The translations under genes and the position numbers were made by a program. DNA of 64,000 nucleotides, from NCBI GenBank assembly GCA_947501475.1, contig CANMWA010000003.1, forward strand, positions 336,814 through 400,813, written 5' to 3'. This document shows, piece by piece, positions 53,581 through 63,887 of this stretch. The notes beneath the pieces were generated by a model. The model was given only the letters and a program-made list of their open reading frames with translations, did not search any database and had not been told where the DNA came from. Source of the stretch: an uncultured Aquimarina sp. (GTDB taxonomy: Bacteria > Bacteroidota > Bacteroidia > Flavobacteriales > Flavobacteriaceae). The first letter of the stretch is position 1, and the number at the start of each line of letters is the position of its first letter.

Positions 53581-54720
53581 ATGTCAACTAATATATCACC
53601 TCAAGATTTAGAAAAGGTAAACCCACAAGCAGAAGATTTTTTGCCATTGTTAGGAACCGATTATGTAGAACTTTATGTGGGCAATGCCAAGCAAGCAGCA
53701 TATTATTATCAAACTGCGTGGGGATTTGAGCCTATTGCGTATGCAGGATTAGAAACCGGGCGAAAGGATAGTGTTTCTTATGTATTGCAGCAAGACAAAA
53801 TTCGATTAGTACTTACCTCTCCACTACAGCCTGATGGAGATATTAATAAACACATCAATGCACACGGAGATGGTGTAAAAGTAGTTGCACTTTGGGTAGA
53901 CGATGCCACCAAAAGTTATGAAGAAACTGTCAAAAGAGGTGCTAAATCCTATATGCCACCTAAAACCGAAGAAGATGAGCACGGTAGTGTTGTATTCTCA
54001 GGAATCCACACTTATGGAGAAACTGTACACATCTTTGTAGAACGAAAAAATTATCATGGAGCATTCTTACCTGGATACATGGCCTTGAATAAACCATACA
54101 AAACACATCCTACTGGACTAAAATATATTGACCATATGGTAGGTAATGTAGGATGGAACGAAATGAACAAATGGTGCGAATTTTATGCCAAAGTAATGGG
54201 ATTTGCACAACTTGTCTCTTTTGATGACAAAGACATCTCTACAGAATACACTGCACTTATGAGTAAAGTAATGAGTAATGGTAATGGCCGTATAAAGTTT
54301 CCGATTAATGAACCTGCAGAAGGAAGAAAAAAATCGCAGATCGAAGAATATATTGATTTCTATAACGGAGCAGGAGTACAACACATGGCATTAGCAACAG
54401 ATAATATTATAGAAACTGTTGCTGCACTTCAAAATCGGGGAATAGAATTTCTAACAGTGCCTGCTAGTTATTATGAAACAGTTTTAGATCGTGTTGGAGA
54501 AATCGATGAAGACCTTGCTCCTTTAAAAGAGCTCGGAATCCTAATTGATCGTGATGACGAAGGATATCTGCTTCAAATTTTTACAAAACCCGTCTTAGAT
54601 CGCCCAACCATGTTTTTTGAAATCATACAACGTAAAGGTGCACAATCCTTTGGAAAAGGTAATTTTAAAGCATTATTTGAAGCTATCGAAAGAGAACAAG
54701 AACAGAGAGGTACATTATAA
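53581..54720 (+). CDS. hppD: 4-hydroxyphenylpyruvate dioxygenase
   Basis: The enzyme turns 4-hydroxyphenylpyruvate into homogentisate, the substrate of HmgA. The 379-residue protein consists of two VOC domains; the iron ligands appear as His in YIDHMVGNV, His in GVQHMALATDN and Glu in PTMFFEIIQRKGAQSFGKGNF. The C-terminal GNFKALFEAIEREQE helix closes the active site and is conserved in the family. It starts 6 nt after the inverted repeat that brackets the four-helix-bundle gene, so expression from the hmgA promoter depends on reading through that insert. Confidence 0.96.
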   Translation: MSTNISPQDLEKVNPQAEDFLPLLGTDYVELYVGNAKQAAYYYQTAWGFEPIAYAGLETGRKDSVSYVLQQDKIRLVLTSPLQPDGDINKHINAHGDGVKVVALWVDDATKSYEETVKRGAKSYMPPKTEEDEHGSVVFSGIHTYGETVHIFVERKNYHGAFLPGYMALNKPYKTHPTGLKYIDHMVGNVGWNEMNKWCEFYAKVMGFAQLVSFDDKDISTEYTALMSKVMSNGNGRIKFPINEPAEGRKKSQIEEYIDFYNGAGVQHMALATDNIIETVAALQNRGIEFLTVPASYYETVLDRVGEIDEDLAPLKELGILIDRDDEGYLLQIFTKPVLDRPTMFFEIIQRKGAQSFGKGNFKALFEAIEREQEQRGTL

Positions 54721-54846
54721 AAAAAACCAGTTAATATTTCTTTTTTAAAGATTCTAATCAAGAATGTTAATACTTTAGTAAAATTGAATTATTATGATTA
54801 TTTATATAAGTTTTTGTTAAATTTCATAATAAAAAAACGTTTTCGA

Positions 54847-54877
54847 TTGATAATTCTTCAAAAAAAGTTCATATTTG
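54847..54877 (+). promoter_or_regulatory. Promoter of the small RNA candidate
   Basis: TTG at 54847-54849 and CATATTTG at 54870-54877 (7 of 8 to TAnnTTTG) are separated by 20 bp, within the range of Bacteroidota promoters. Confidence 0.45.
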
Positions 54878-54882
54878 TACAC

Positions 54883-54995
54883 GTAAGCGGAGTGGTTACT
54901 GCTTATACCAAAAACAATAATTATTCTCATAATTTAAGTTTTTAGTTGGTTAATAAAAGTAAAAAGAGAGCTGTGGTGGCTCTCTTTTTTTATTT
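54883..54995 (+). ncRNA. Small RNA candidate downstream of hppD
   Basis: An interval of about 110 nt follows a promoter-like pair and ends in a strong terminator (AAAAAGAGAGC / GCTCTCTTTTT, 54961-54989, with a T-run). It starts with a stem formed by TAAGC...GCTTA and inner AGT/ACT (54883-54905) and has no reading frame of note. No known RNA family was recognised. It could also be a processed 3' UTR of hppD. Confidence 0.4.
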
Positions 54996-55120
54996 ACATT
55001 TTTATATTTTGGTAACAATATTCATTTTTAACTGTTTATATTAAATAGTACTTTTGGAATGGATATTGTAAATGCATAATTAATTACTATGTATCTCGGT
55101 GCATAACAACGCCCTTAATT

Positions 55121-55900
55121 ATGAAAAAGATTATTTTATTTTTATTAATACCTATTAGTATTTTTAGTGTTCAAGCGCAAGAAAACCATAAAGCATTTGA
55201 ATCAGGAGAATGGTTTAAGTTCAGGATTCATTATGGTATTTTTACTGCAAGCTACGCAACACTAGAGGTTAAGGATGATATGATTAACAACATGCCGGTT
55301 CATCATATAATAGGATCTGGTAAATCTACCGGTCTTCTAAGCGTGTTTTTCAAAGTTGAAGATTACTACGAAACCTATATTGATAAAAATGAGGTAAAAC
55401 CTTATCGATTTATTCGAAAAATAAATGAAGGAGGACATACCAAAAATATTGAGATTAATTTTGATCATAATTCGAATCAAGCACTAGTACATAATAAAAA
55501 ACATAAGACAAAAGAAACTTTTCCGATCAAGTCTAATGTACAAGATATGATGTCTTCTTTTTATTATTTACGTAATAGTATAGAAACATCTTCATTAAAA
55601 AAAGGAGATGAACAGTATGTAAATATGTTTTTTGACAATGAAAATTATCTTTTTAAGTTAAAATTCTTAGGGCGAGAGGTTATTAGAACTAAAATGGGTA
55701 AAATTGCATGTCTAAAATTTAGACCATATGTTCAGGCAGATCGTGTATTTAAAGAAGAAGAAAGCATGACTGTTTGGGTTAGCGATGATGATAATCGTAT
55801 GCCTGTAAGAATCAAAGCTGATATTCTAGTAGGCTCTATAAAAGCAGATTTAGATGCTTTTAAAGGCCTTAAACACCCTTTTAAAATTGTTGTAGATTAA
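55121..55900 (+). CDS. Secreted DUF3108 domain protein
   Basis: The 259-residue protein has a signal peptide (to about residue 19, SVQAQ) and a DUF3108 beta-rich domain: GEWFKFRIHYGIFTASYATLEV at the start, GLLSVFFKVEDYYETYID, and VWVSDDDNRMPVRIKADILVGSIKADL at the end. DUF3108 proteins are periplasmic with a lipocalin-like or LolA/LolB-like fold; function is unclear. Its stop is immediately followed by the tryptophan dioxygenase start at 55901, so the two genes are cotranscribed. Confidence 0.85.
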   Translation: MKKIILFLLIPISIFSVQAQENHKAFESGEWFKFRIHYGIFTASYATLEVKDDMINNMPVHHIIGSGKSTGLLSVFFKVEDYYETYIDKNEVKPYRFIRKINEGGHTKNIEINFDHNSNQALVHNKKHKTKETFPIKSNVQDMMSSFYYLRNSIETSSLKKGDEQYVNMFFDNENYLFKLKFLGREVIRTKMGKIACLKFRPYVQADRVFKEEESMTVWVSDDDNRMPVRIKADILVGSIKADLDAFKGLKHPFKIVVD

Positions 55901-56866
55901 ATGAGCGAACTTATAAAACCAGAAATTGCAGAAAAAATAAAGCAATTAGAAAAAAAATTCAAGAATTCAGGCCAGGATATGGGATCCTACCTAGATGGTT
56001 TATTACACGATCGATATCTTACGTATTGGGATTATATACATTTGGATACTTTGTTAAGTTTACAAATACCTAGAACCCATTTTCCTGATGAAGAAATTTT
56101 TATCACCTATCATCAAATCACAGAACTTTATTTTAAGTTAATCATACATGAATTAAAACAAATCATAGATGATAAACTACAAACAGCAACGTTTTTTACA
56201 GAAAAGCTTGTTAGGGTTAATCGGTATTTTAGAGTGTTGATTAATTCTTTTGATGTCATGATCAAAGGGATGGATCGAGAACAATTTCTTAAATATAGGA
56301 TGTCTTTATTACCTGCCAGTGGTTTTCAATCTGTACAATTTAGGTTGATCGAAATATACTCAACACCACTAGTACATCTAGTTAATCCCAAAGAAAGAAA
56401 ACAATTTTCAGAAAAAGACGCTCTTGGTGAAGTATTCGAGCATTTATACTGGAAATCTGGCGCTACCGATGCCAAAACTGGTGAAAAAACACTTACACTT
56501 AAGCAATTTGAATATCGATATACACCAAGGATGATGCGTATTGCTAAGCAGGTTAAAAACAGTACGATCTATCATAAATACCTAGAACTACCAGAAAAAG
56601 AGCAAAATAATGTGCACCTTATCGAAGCATTACGTACTTTTGACACCAATGTGAATATTAATTGGTTATTAATGCACATGGGTGCCGCCTTTAGGTATCT
56701 CAATAAAGAGAAAGGTGAAGTATTGGCCACCGGAGGAACAAACTGGAAAAAGTTTTTACCTCCTAGTTTTCAAAGAGTTATGTTTTTTCCTAACTTATGG
56801 AGTGAAGAAGAAAAAGAAAACTGGGGTCAACAATGGGTTGCTCATCAATTTAATACCGCAAAATAA
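55901..56866 (+). CDS. kynA: Tryptophan 2,3-dioxygenase family protein
   Basis: The heme enzyme opens the indole ring of tryptophan to N-formylkynurenine, the first step of kynurenine catabolism. The 321-residue protein has the family motifs TYHQITELYFKLIIHEL (helix with the conserved His), RMSLLPASGFQSVQFRLIE and the C-terminal heme-side NWLLMHMGAAFRYL and ATGGTNWKKFLPPSFQ. It is slightly longer than proteobacterial TDO (~280). Other kynurenine genes are not in the window. It begins directly after DUF3108 and is followed by the M23 gene, 12 nt downstream. Confidence 0.9.
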   Translation: MSELIKPEIAEKIKQLEKKFKNSGQDMGSYLDGLLHDRYLTYWDYIHLDTLLSLQIPRTHFPDEEIFITYHQITELYFKLIIHELKQIIDDKLQTATFFTEKLVRVNRYFRVLINSFDVMIKGMDREQFLKYRMSLLPASGFQSVQFRLIEIYSTPLVHLVNPKERKQFSEKDALGEVFEHLYWKSGATDAKTGEKTLTLKQFEYRYTPRMMRIAKQVKNSTIYHKYLELPEKEQNNVHLIEALRTFDTNVNINWLLMHMGAAFRYLNKEKGEVLATGGTNWKKFLPPSFQRVMFFPNLWSEEEKENWGQQWVAHQFNTAK

Positions 56867-56878
56867 AATAGTCGTCAG

Positions 56879-58132
56879 TTGAAGCAAATAGGTTACTTAC
56901 TATTACTTATTGTGGTAGTATTTTCGTGTCAAAAAGAAAACAAAGAAGCAAAAGTCGTAGTTCCTGAAGTAATCGAGGAAAAAAAAGCACCTCCTATTAT
57001 TAAGGAATTTGGTTATGTACTAAATGATTTTAATGTTGTAAAAGACACTATAAAATCTGGAGATAGTTTTGGTGCCATTATGGATACTCATGGTATCACC
57101 AGAGCCAGAGTTTTTGAAATCACCAACACGATTAAAGACACTTTTAATGTTGCAAGAATTCAAGCCGGCAAACCTTACATGCTTCTCAAATCAAAAGATA
57201 CTTTAGAAAAGGCACAAGTATTTATATATCAAAACAACAAAATTGATTATACGGTAATTGATTTTAGAGATAGTATTATTGCTAAAAAAAGCAAAAAACC
57301 CGTAAAACTAGTCGAAAAAATAGCATCAGGAACAATCAATAGTAGCTTAATGCAAACTTTTGATGATCTAGACCTTAATTTCTTAGTTGCCTATAACATG
57401 GCCGATATTTATGCCTGGACTATCGACTTTACAAGACTTCAGGCCGGAGATAGATTCAAAGTAATATATACCGAAAAATTTATAGATGATACTATTCCCG
57501 CAGGGATTGATCAAATTAAAGCCACTTATTTTGAACATCGAGGCAAACCCATTTATGCTTTTAGATTTCAAAGTGACTCTATTCATGGAGCTGTAGATTA
57601 TTTTGATGATGAAGCCAATAATTTACGTAGAGCATTTTTAAGAGCACCAGTAAAATTTAGTAGAATTTCTTCGAGATATAACCTAAGACGAAGAATCAAA
57701 TATTACGGCAATAAAATAAGACCACATCGAGGTACTGATTTTGCAGCACCAGTAGGAACACCAATATTAGCCACTGCAGATGGTATCGTAACCCGATCAG
57801 AGCGCAAAGGCGGTAATGGTAAGTATGTAAAAATAAGGCACAATGGCACTTATGATACACAATACCTACACATGAGTAGGCAAGCCGTAAAAGCAGGACA
57901 ATTTGTAAGACAAGGAGATGTAATAGGCTATATCGGTATGACAGGTAATACCAGTGGCCCACATGTTTGCTATAGATTCTGGAAAAACGGAAGAGAAGTA
58001 GACCCCTTTAAACAAGATTTACCAGCCTCAAAACCACTAGCTGATAGTCTACGCCCCGGATTTTATACCTATATAGAACCAATCAAAACCACATTAGATA
58101 GTATATCATTTAATCCACAAGAATTTTTATAA
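56879..58132 (+). CDS. M23 peptidase-like lipoprotein with altered HxH motif
   Basis: TTG at 56879 starts a lipoprotein signal ([17 protein letters not shown], Cys17); no in-frame ATG precedes it. The 417-residue protein has LysM-like/opacity-associated spacing ([14 protein letters not shown]) in its N-terminal half and an M23 LytM domain at about 265-375: zinc ligands H-x3-D in [14 protein letters not shown], then TQYLHMS and [12 protein letters not shown]. The usual G-P-H-x-H motif is thus H-V-C, with a cysteine in place of the third zinc ligand. It is possibly an inactive or Cys-ligated peptidoglycan endopeptidase or a regulator of one. Confidence 0.88.
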   Translation: MKQIGYLLLLIVVVFSCQKENKEAKVVVPEVIEEKKAPPIIKEFGYVLNDFNVVKDTIKSGDSFGAIMDTHGITRARVFEITNTIKDTFNVARIQAGKPYMLLKSKDTLEKAQVFIYQNNKIDYTVIDFRDSIIAKKSKKPVKLVEKIASGTINSSLMQTFDDLDLNFLVAYNMADIYAWTIDFTRLQAGDRFKVIYTEKFIDDTIPAGIDQIKATYFEHRGKPIYAFRFQSDSIHGAVDYFDDEANNLRRAFLRAPVKFSRISSRYNLRRRIKYYGNKIRPHRGTDFAAPVGTPILATADGIVTRSERKGGNGKYVKIRHNGTYDTQYLHMSRQAVKAGQFVRQGDVIGYIGMTGNTSGPHVCYRFWKNGREVDPFKQDLPASKPLADSLRPGFYTYIEPIKTTLDSISFNPQEFL

Positions 58133-58133
58133 A

Positions 58134-59774
58134 ATGGCATTACCAACTATTAACCCCACCACCACAAAAGCCTGGGAAGCACTAAAATCTCATTTCGAGA
58201 ATATAAAAGACACACATCTAAAAGACCTTTTTGCACAACAAACTGATCGTGCAGCTAATTTTTCTATAGCTTGGAAAGATTTTTATGTAGACTATTCTAA
58301 AAACAGAATAGATCAAACGACAAAAAACCTACTCCTTGATCTTGCCAAAGAAGTAAAACTAGACGAAGCCATAAAAGAATATTTTGGCGGCAGCACTATT
58401 AATAAAACCGAAGAGCGTGCTGTACTACATACCGCATTAAGAGTTCCTTCAAATCACAAGGTAGTAGTAGATGGTAACAATGTAATTCCTGAAGTTACTA
58501 CTGTAAAAGAAAAAATAAAAAAATTTAGTGATCAGGTTATATCCAAAGAACTTAAAGGATATACTGGCAAAGCATTTACAGATATTGTAAACATAGGTAT
58601 TGGCGGATCAGATTTGGGCCCTGCTATGATCACAGAATCACTTGAGTTTTATAAAAATCATCTCAATGTACACTTTATCTCTAATGTAGATGGAGATCAT
58701 GTACATCAAAACCTAAAAGGTTTAGATCCAGAAACTACACTTTTTGTAGTGGTTTCTAAAACATTTTCGACTCAAGAAACTTTATCAAATGCTACTACTG
58801 CCAGAAACTGGTTTACAAAACAAGCTCCAAAAGATGCAGTAGGTAAACACTTTGTAGCTGTATCTAGTAATATCCCTAATGTTACCCAGTTCGGAATTGC
58901 CGAAGAAAATATTTTCCCGCTATGGGATTGGGTTGGCGGTCGTTTTTCACTTTGGAGTGCCGTAGGTTTATCCATAAGCCTTTCTGTTGGGTATAAAAAT
59001 TTTGAAGCTCTTTTAGAAGGTGCTTACGAAATGGATGAGCATTTTAAAAACACTCCTTTTGAAGAAAATATACCCGTCGTCTTAGGGATGCTTAGTATCT
59101 GGTATAACAACTTCTTTGACGCCGAAAGTGAAGCAATCATTCCTTATTCTCAATACTTGCATCGATTACCAGCCTATTTACAGCAAGGTATTATGGAAAG
59201 TAATGGTAAAAGTGTCGATCGTAATGGCAATCCTATAGATTATCAAACAGGAACCATTATCTGGGGTGAGCCAGGAACCAATGCACAGCATGCATTCTTT
59301 CAACTCATTCACCAAGGCACCAAATTAATTCCTGCAGAATTTATTGGTTTTAAACATGCTTTATTTGAAGACCAAGACCATCAAGACAAGTTAATGGCTA
59401 ATTTCTTTGCACAAACCGAGGCTTTGATGCATGGCAAAACAGAAGCCGAAGTACTTGGTGAACTAAAATCAAAGAATCTATCAGACAAAAAATTAAAACA
59501 CCTTACTCCTTTCAAAATATTTGAAGGAAACAAACCAACGACTACTGTTCTAATCGATAAACTAACTCCAAAAAGCTTAGGCGCATTAGTCTCGATGTAT
59601 GAGCAACGTATTTTTGTACAAGGTGTGGTATGGAATATTTTTAGCTATGATCAATGGGGAGTAGAATTAGGTAAGCAATTAGCTACAAAAATCTTATCCG
59701 AAATTAACAATGCCGAGACGCATCAACACGATGCTTCAACACAACAACTACTGAAACACTACCTAAGTAAATAG
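58134..59774 (+). CDS. pgi: Glucose-6-phosphate isomerase
   Basis: PGI interconverts glucose-6-phosphate and fructose-6-phosphate in glycolysis and gluconeogenesis. The 546-residue protein has the sugar-phosphate motif [63 protein letters not shown] and [19 protein letters not shown] with the catalytic Glu and His, and a C-terminal lysine helix. Length matches the E. coli enzyme. It begins 1 nt after the M23 gene stop and is the last gene of that operon. Confidence 0.97.
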   Translation: MALPTINPTTTKAWEALKSHFENIKDTHLKDLFAQQTDRAANFSIAWKDFYVDYSKNRIDQTTKNLLLDLAKEVKLDEAIKEYFGGSTINKTEERAVLHTALRVPSNHKVVVDGNNVIPEVTTVKEKIKKFSDQVISKELKGYTGKAFTDIVNIGIGGSDLGPAMITESLEFYKNHLNVHFISNVDGDHVHQNLKGLDPETTLFVVVSKTFSTQETLSNATTARNWFTKQAPKDAVGKHFVAVSSNIPNVTQFGIAEENIFPLWDWVGGRFSLWSAVGLSISLSVGYKNFEALLEGAYEMDEHFKNTPFEENIPVVLGMLSIWYNNFFDAESEAIIPYSQYLHRLPAYLQQGIMESNGKSVDRNGNPIDYQTGTIIWGEPGTNAQHAFFQLIHQGTKLIPAEFIGFKHALFEDQDHQDKLMANFFAQTEALMHGKTEAEVLGELKSKNLSDKKLKHLTPFKIFEGNKPTTTVLIDKLTPKSLGALVSMYEQRIFVQGVVWNIFSYDQWGVELGKQLATKILSEINNAETHQHDASTQQLLKHYLSK

Positions 59775-59994
59775 AAAGAAACTCTTTGTATTAGTAATTT
59801 ATACGGGAAGAGATCTTACTATTTGACTCTTATTTGACTCTTTTGTTGCGGTTGTATACTCAAAAATAATTAACAAAATTTTAGTTAATAACTTTTGAAT
59901 ATCTTCAAGTAATTGAGAGTCAATATAATTCGTAAATGTTTTTACTTTGATATTGTTCAAATTTTGTGAAAAACTCTTAACGTTAAGATAAAGT

Positions 59995-60021
59995 TTGTTT
60001 CTACAAAGATTTGTTCTTTTG
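59995..60021 (+). promoter_or_regulatory. Promoter of the Oar-like receptor gene
   Basis: TTG at 59995-59997 and TTCTTTTG at 60014-60021 (7 of 8 to TAnnTTTG) are 16 bp apart. The start codon lies 28 nt after the -7 element. Confidence 0.45.
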
Positions 60022-60049
60022 CACGGATTAATTAACTCAATTATATATA

Positions 60050-63000
60050 ATGAAAAAGATTACATTTTTATTTGTTGTAATCCTTATAGCATTCGTTGGG
60101 GAAACGTATGCACAAGGGGTAACTACTTCTAGCCTTGGAGGTAAAGTAACAGACAATACAGGTGGACCGCTACCAGGAGCTACTGTAGTAGCAATTCATG
60201 GTCCTACTGGAACAAAATATGGGGTGACTACAGATTTTGATGGATTCTATCGTATTAGTAACATGCGTGTTGGTGGTCCATACCGTGTAACAATTTCATA
60301 CGTTGGTTTTTTAGGCTATGTAAAAGATGGTTTGCAGCTACAGTTAGGCCAATCAGAAAAACTTAACACACAGATGAAAGAAGCTACTAGCGAACTAGAA
60401 GAAGTCGTTATTACTGCTACTAATAATGGTATTTTTGATTCTGGTAAAACAGGAACCGAAACTACTGTAACTCAACGTCAAATCAATGCAATACCAAACA
60501 CATCAAGATCTGTTGCAGAATTTGTTAGAGTAACTCCTCAGGCGCAACTTAATGAAGGCAGTGATGGTTTTAGTGTTTCTATAGCTGGTCAAAATAACCG
60601 TTTTAACGGTATTTATATTGATGGAGCCGTAAACAATGATGTTTTTGGACTTGCAGGATCTGGAACCAATGGTGGACAAACAGGGATCAATCCTTTTTCG
60701 ATTGATGCTATTGAAACTTTTCAAATTAACGTTGCTCCTTTTGATGTAAGACAATCTGGATTTGCCGGAGGTGCTATTAATGCAATTACCCGTTCTGGAT
60801 CTAATAATTGGGAAGGTTCTGCTTATACTTTCTTTAAAAATGAAAGCTTAGTAGGAAAAACACCTGTTGATTTAGTAAATGAAGGTGAAGAAAGAGAAAA
60901 AATCGATGAGTTTACAGCATTAACTTACGGTATGAGAGTTGGCGGACCAATCATTAAAGATAAATTATTCTTTTTTGCTAATTATGAAAGAGTAGATAAT
61001 GAGACACCAGCTCCATTTAATATTTCAAACTACAGAGGTAATTCAACCGAGCAAGATCTTACTAATTTAAGACAAGCTGTTCTTAGTCGTTATAATTATG
61101 ATATTGGTGATTTTAATAATAATGCCTCTACTCTATTAGGTAATACTTTTACCGTTCGTGTAGACTGGAACATCAATGATAATAACCAAATCTTTATCAA
61201 AAACAACTATGTTAAATCTGAAAACCTTGAAGGTAGAGGATCAAGCAATGGTACAATTAATTTCACTAACGGATCAGAAAAATTTGAAAGTGTAGCAAAT
61301 ACAACTACTTTAGAGTGGAACTCACAAATTGGAGACAAATTCTCAAACAATTTGATTGTAGGATATTCTTTGGTAAGAGATGATCGTGACCCTGATGGTT
61401 CTCCTTTTCCTACTGTATTTTTAGACGATGGTGATGGAGGGATTAATTTTGGTGCAGAACGATTTAGTACTGCAAACCTTTTGGATCAAGATGTATTTAC
61501 TTTCGCAAACAATTTTAGTATTTATTCTGGAAAACACACCATTACTGTAGGTACTCAAAATGAATATGCTACTTCAAAGAACTTATTCTTTAGAAACAAC
61601 TTTGGTCGTTATCGTTACTTTGACAATTTTGATGATCTTGATGGAGATGGTGAAGATGAAACATTAGTAGCTACTGGAGTTGAAAGATTCTTAAATAATG
61701 ACCCTGTTTCAAGATATGATTATAATTACTCTTTAATCCCTGGTGGAGGTATTGGTGATGAATCAACAGGAGCAGCTGAATTTGAAAGATTTGTACTTGG
61801 TTTCTATGTGCAAGATGAAGTACAGTTTACAGACAACCTAAAACTAACTGCTGGACTTAGAGTTGATGTCCCTTTCTGGGAAGATGGACTTGTAAATGAC
61901 GATTTTAACAACAGAACTATTCCATTATTAGAAGCTGCTGGTAAAAATCTGAAAGGAGCGCGAGTAGGTACAGCTATTAAACCAAGAGCTCATATTGCAC
62001 CTAGACTTGGGTTTAACTGGGATGTAAAAGGAGACAATACCACACAAGTAAGAGGTGGTTTAGGGGTATTTACTTCTAGAGTACCATTAGTATGGGCTGG
62101 AGGAACTTATAATAACAATGGTGTTACACAAGGAGTTAGTGATGCAAGAGATTTTGATGATCCTATCTTTTTTAATCCAGACGTTAATTCGCAACCAAGA
62201 CACTTAACAGCAGGAGCTGGTGATGTTGGTGGACAAATAGATTTATTTGCACCTAATACCAAATTACCGCAAATTATGAAGTATAATATTGCTGTTGATC
62301 AAAAATTACCTTGGTGGGGATTAATTGCTTCTGCTGATTTCTTATACCAAGATAATATTACGCAATTACAATACGAGAACCTAAATATTAGAGAAGCTAC
62401 AGAATCTCTTAATAATGGCCCAGATAGAAGACCACGCTATAATCTATTTAATCGTATAGATAATACTTATGGTGCAGGAATTTATTTAGCATCAAACACT
62501 GGAGAAGGATTTTCTTATAATGCATCTTTTACCCTTACTAAACCCTTTGAAAATGGTTTCCAGGGTAGCGTATCATATTCGTATGGAGAATCAGAAAATA
62601 TTTTTGATGCTACTTCTTCGCAAAACAGTTCTCAGTGGAATAATCAAGTAACAGTAAATGGAAAAAATGCAAGAACTCCATTAACTCGTTCAGATTTTTC
62701 AGCAGGACATAGAATCATAAGTAATGTTTCTTATGAATTCAAATGGAATGAGAATATAAAAACTACAATTGGTCTTGTATATGAAGGATCTCAATCTAGA
62801 CCTTTCTCTTATACTTATGGTAATGACAATAATCAGTTAATCATAAATGATGATTTTGATGATGGAGCATTAATTTATGTTCCTAATAACGCTAGTGAAA
62901 TTCAATTTGCTGGTACACCTCAAGAGCAAGCTGATCAATGGGAAAAATTTAATAATTATATCTCTAATGATGATTATTTAAGTGAAAAAAGAGGTCAATA

Positions 63001-63334
63001 TGCAGAACGTAATGGAGATCGAGGACCATGGAATCATGTTTTTGATTTTAAATTTGTTCAAGATTTTTCTCTTACTGTAGGAGAGCATAAACATGGTTTA
63101 CAATTTACAGCTGATATCCTAAACTTCGGAAACTTCTTGAATAAAGAATGGGGAGTAAGAAAGTTTATCTCTAATGAAGTAAACCTATTAGATGTAGTAG
63201 CTATCGATAATAATAATGTTCCTACTTTTCAATTAAATGATAATGTAATTGATGATGTAGAGCAAATCGATGATTTGGGGAACCAATCATCAAGATGGCA
63301 AATGCAAATTGGATTACGTTATTTATTTAACTAA
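60050..63334 (+). CDS. Oar-like TonB-dependent outer-membrane receptor
   Basis: The 1094-residue protein has a signal peptide (to about residue 21, TYAQG), a CarboxypepD-regulatory-like domain (GGKVTDNTGGPLPGATVVA to ~115), a TonB plug (NSRSVAEFVRVTPQAQLNEG, GQNNRFNGIYIDGA outlined) and a long barrel (to LRYLFN). The length, GFAGGAINAITRSGSNNWEG in the plug and the absence of a SusD partner fit the Oar family, of which Myxococcus Oar is the founder and which is abundant in Bacteroidota. The transported or secreted substrate is unknown. It is monocistronic with its own terminator at 63360. Confidence 0.9.
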   Translation: MKKITFLFVVILIAFVGETYAQGVTTSSLGGKVTDNTGGPLPGATVVAIHGPTGTKYGVTTDFDGFYRISNMRVGGPYRVTISYVGFLGYVKDGLQLQLGQSEKLNTQMKEATSELEEVVITATNNGIFDSGKTGTETTVTQRQINAIPNTSRSVAEFVRVTPQAQLNEGSDGFSVSIAGQNNRFNGIYIDGAVNNDVFGLAGSGTNGGQTGINPFSIDAIETFQINVAPFDVRQSGFAGGAINAITRSGSNNWEGSAYTFFKNESLVGKTPVDLVNEGEEREKIDEFTALTYGMRVGGPIIKDKLFFFANYERVDNETPAPFNISNYRGNSTEQDLTNLRQAVLSRYNYDIGDFNNNASTLLGNTFTVRVDWNINDNNQIFIKNNYVKSENLEGRGSSNGTINFTNGSEKFESVANTTTLEWNSQIGDKFSNNLIVGYSLVRDDRDPDGSPFPTVFLDDGDGGINFGAERFSTANLLDQDVFTFANNFSIYSGKHTITVGTQNEYATSKNLFFRNNFGRYRYFDNFDDLDGDGEDETLVATGVERFLNNDPVSRYDYNYSLIPGGGIGDESTGAAEFERFVLGFYVQDEVQFTDNLKLTAGLRVDVPFWEDGLVNDDFNNRTIPLLEAAGKNLKGARVGTAIKPRAHIAPRLGFNWDVKGDNTTQVRGGLGVFTSRVPLVWAGGTYNNNGVTQGVSDARDFDDPIFFNPDVNSQPRHLTAGAGDVGGQIDLFAPNTKLPQIMKYNIAVDQKLPWWGLIASADFLYQDNITQLQYENLNIREATESLNNGPDRRPRYNLFNRIDNTYGAGIYLASNTGEGFSYNASFTLTKPFENGFQGSVSYSYGESENIFDATSSQNSSQWNNQVTVNGKNARTPLTRSDFSAGHRIISNVSYEFKWNENIKTTIGLVYEGSQSRPFSYTYGNDNNQLIINDDFDDGALIYVPNNASEIQFAGTPQEQADQWEKFNNYISNDDYLSEKRGQYAERNGDRGPWNHVFDFKFVQDFSLTVGEHKHGLQFTADILNFGNFLNKEWGVRKFISNEVNLLDVVAIDNNNVPTFQLNDNVIDDVEQIDDLGNQSSRWQMQIGLRYLFN

Positions 63335-63359
63335 GCCAATTAAGAAATCATAATATCAA

Positions 63360-63392
63360 AAACCTCATTCAATAATCGAATGAGGTTTTTTC
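63360..63392 (+). terminator. Terminator of the Oar-like gene
   Basis: AAACCTCATTC and GAATGAGGTTT (11 bp) flank a 7-nt loop and are followed by TTTTCTTTTTT. It lies 25 nt after the stop codon. Confidence 0.9.
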
Positions 63393-63414
63393 TTTTTTTA
63401 GTTACAATTTCTAA

Positions 63415-63567
63415 CTAATCCACAATTGTTCTGGATTGTTGGTATTCATTATAAAACTCGGGATTGGTAAATTTATAACGCAACAATAAAGAATCAATAC
63501 CCTCTCTTAATAAACGATTGGCTTCATCTACATGATCTTTATCGTATGCCTTTTCTGTCCATTTCCC
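63415..63567 (-). pseudogene. C-terminal gene remnant cut by the repeat block
   Basis: A minus-strand frame of 51 codons ends at TAG 63415 and is entered by a stop immediately beyond 63567, where CCCTCATC-type repeat DNA begins. The translation (LLREGIDSLLLRYKF, then TNPEFYNEYQQSRTIVD) looks like genuine protein with no start codon. It is probably the tail of a gene whose 5' part was lost when the repeats were inserted or recombined. The family was not identified. Confidence 0.4.
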
Positions 63568-63596
63568 TCATCCCCCGCCTTCTCCCAAAAGGATAA

Positions 63597-63708
63597 GGAG
63601 CTTTTTATAGGATAGATTTATCTTTTCTTTTTTATCAAATCATACAGTAGACAAGATTCCTGAATTTGTTTTCAGTATCTACCAGTATTATCAAAAGGAT
63701 CAAAGCTC
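63597..63708. repeat. Direct repeat of about 112 bp, copy A
   Basis: This segment, from GGAGCTTTTTATA to GATCAAAGCTC, recurs at 63888-64000 with only a few changes near its start. The two copies are offset by about 292 bp. Confidence 0.8.
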
Positions 63709-63887
63709 CCCTCTTCAGATGAAGAGGGGAATGAATCTCCGGTCATTGACCGGGGAGAAAGGGGAGTTTGACAACACGAATCATTGTTTACATCCCAAAT
63801 TGTATAGCTTTATGAAATAGGCTTGGGGCTTCTAAACCCTCCGTCTTCTTCGCTATGCTCGAATCCACCTCCCTTTAACTAAAGGGA

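Larger units (their letters stand above)
54721..55120. other. 400-bp intergenic region with a small RNA candidate
   Basis: Apart from the promoter-terminator interval at 54847-54995, nothing was recognised. The last ~90 bases before the DUF3108 gene contain no exact TAnnTTTG element. Confidence 0.5.
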
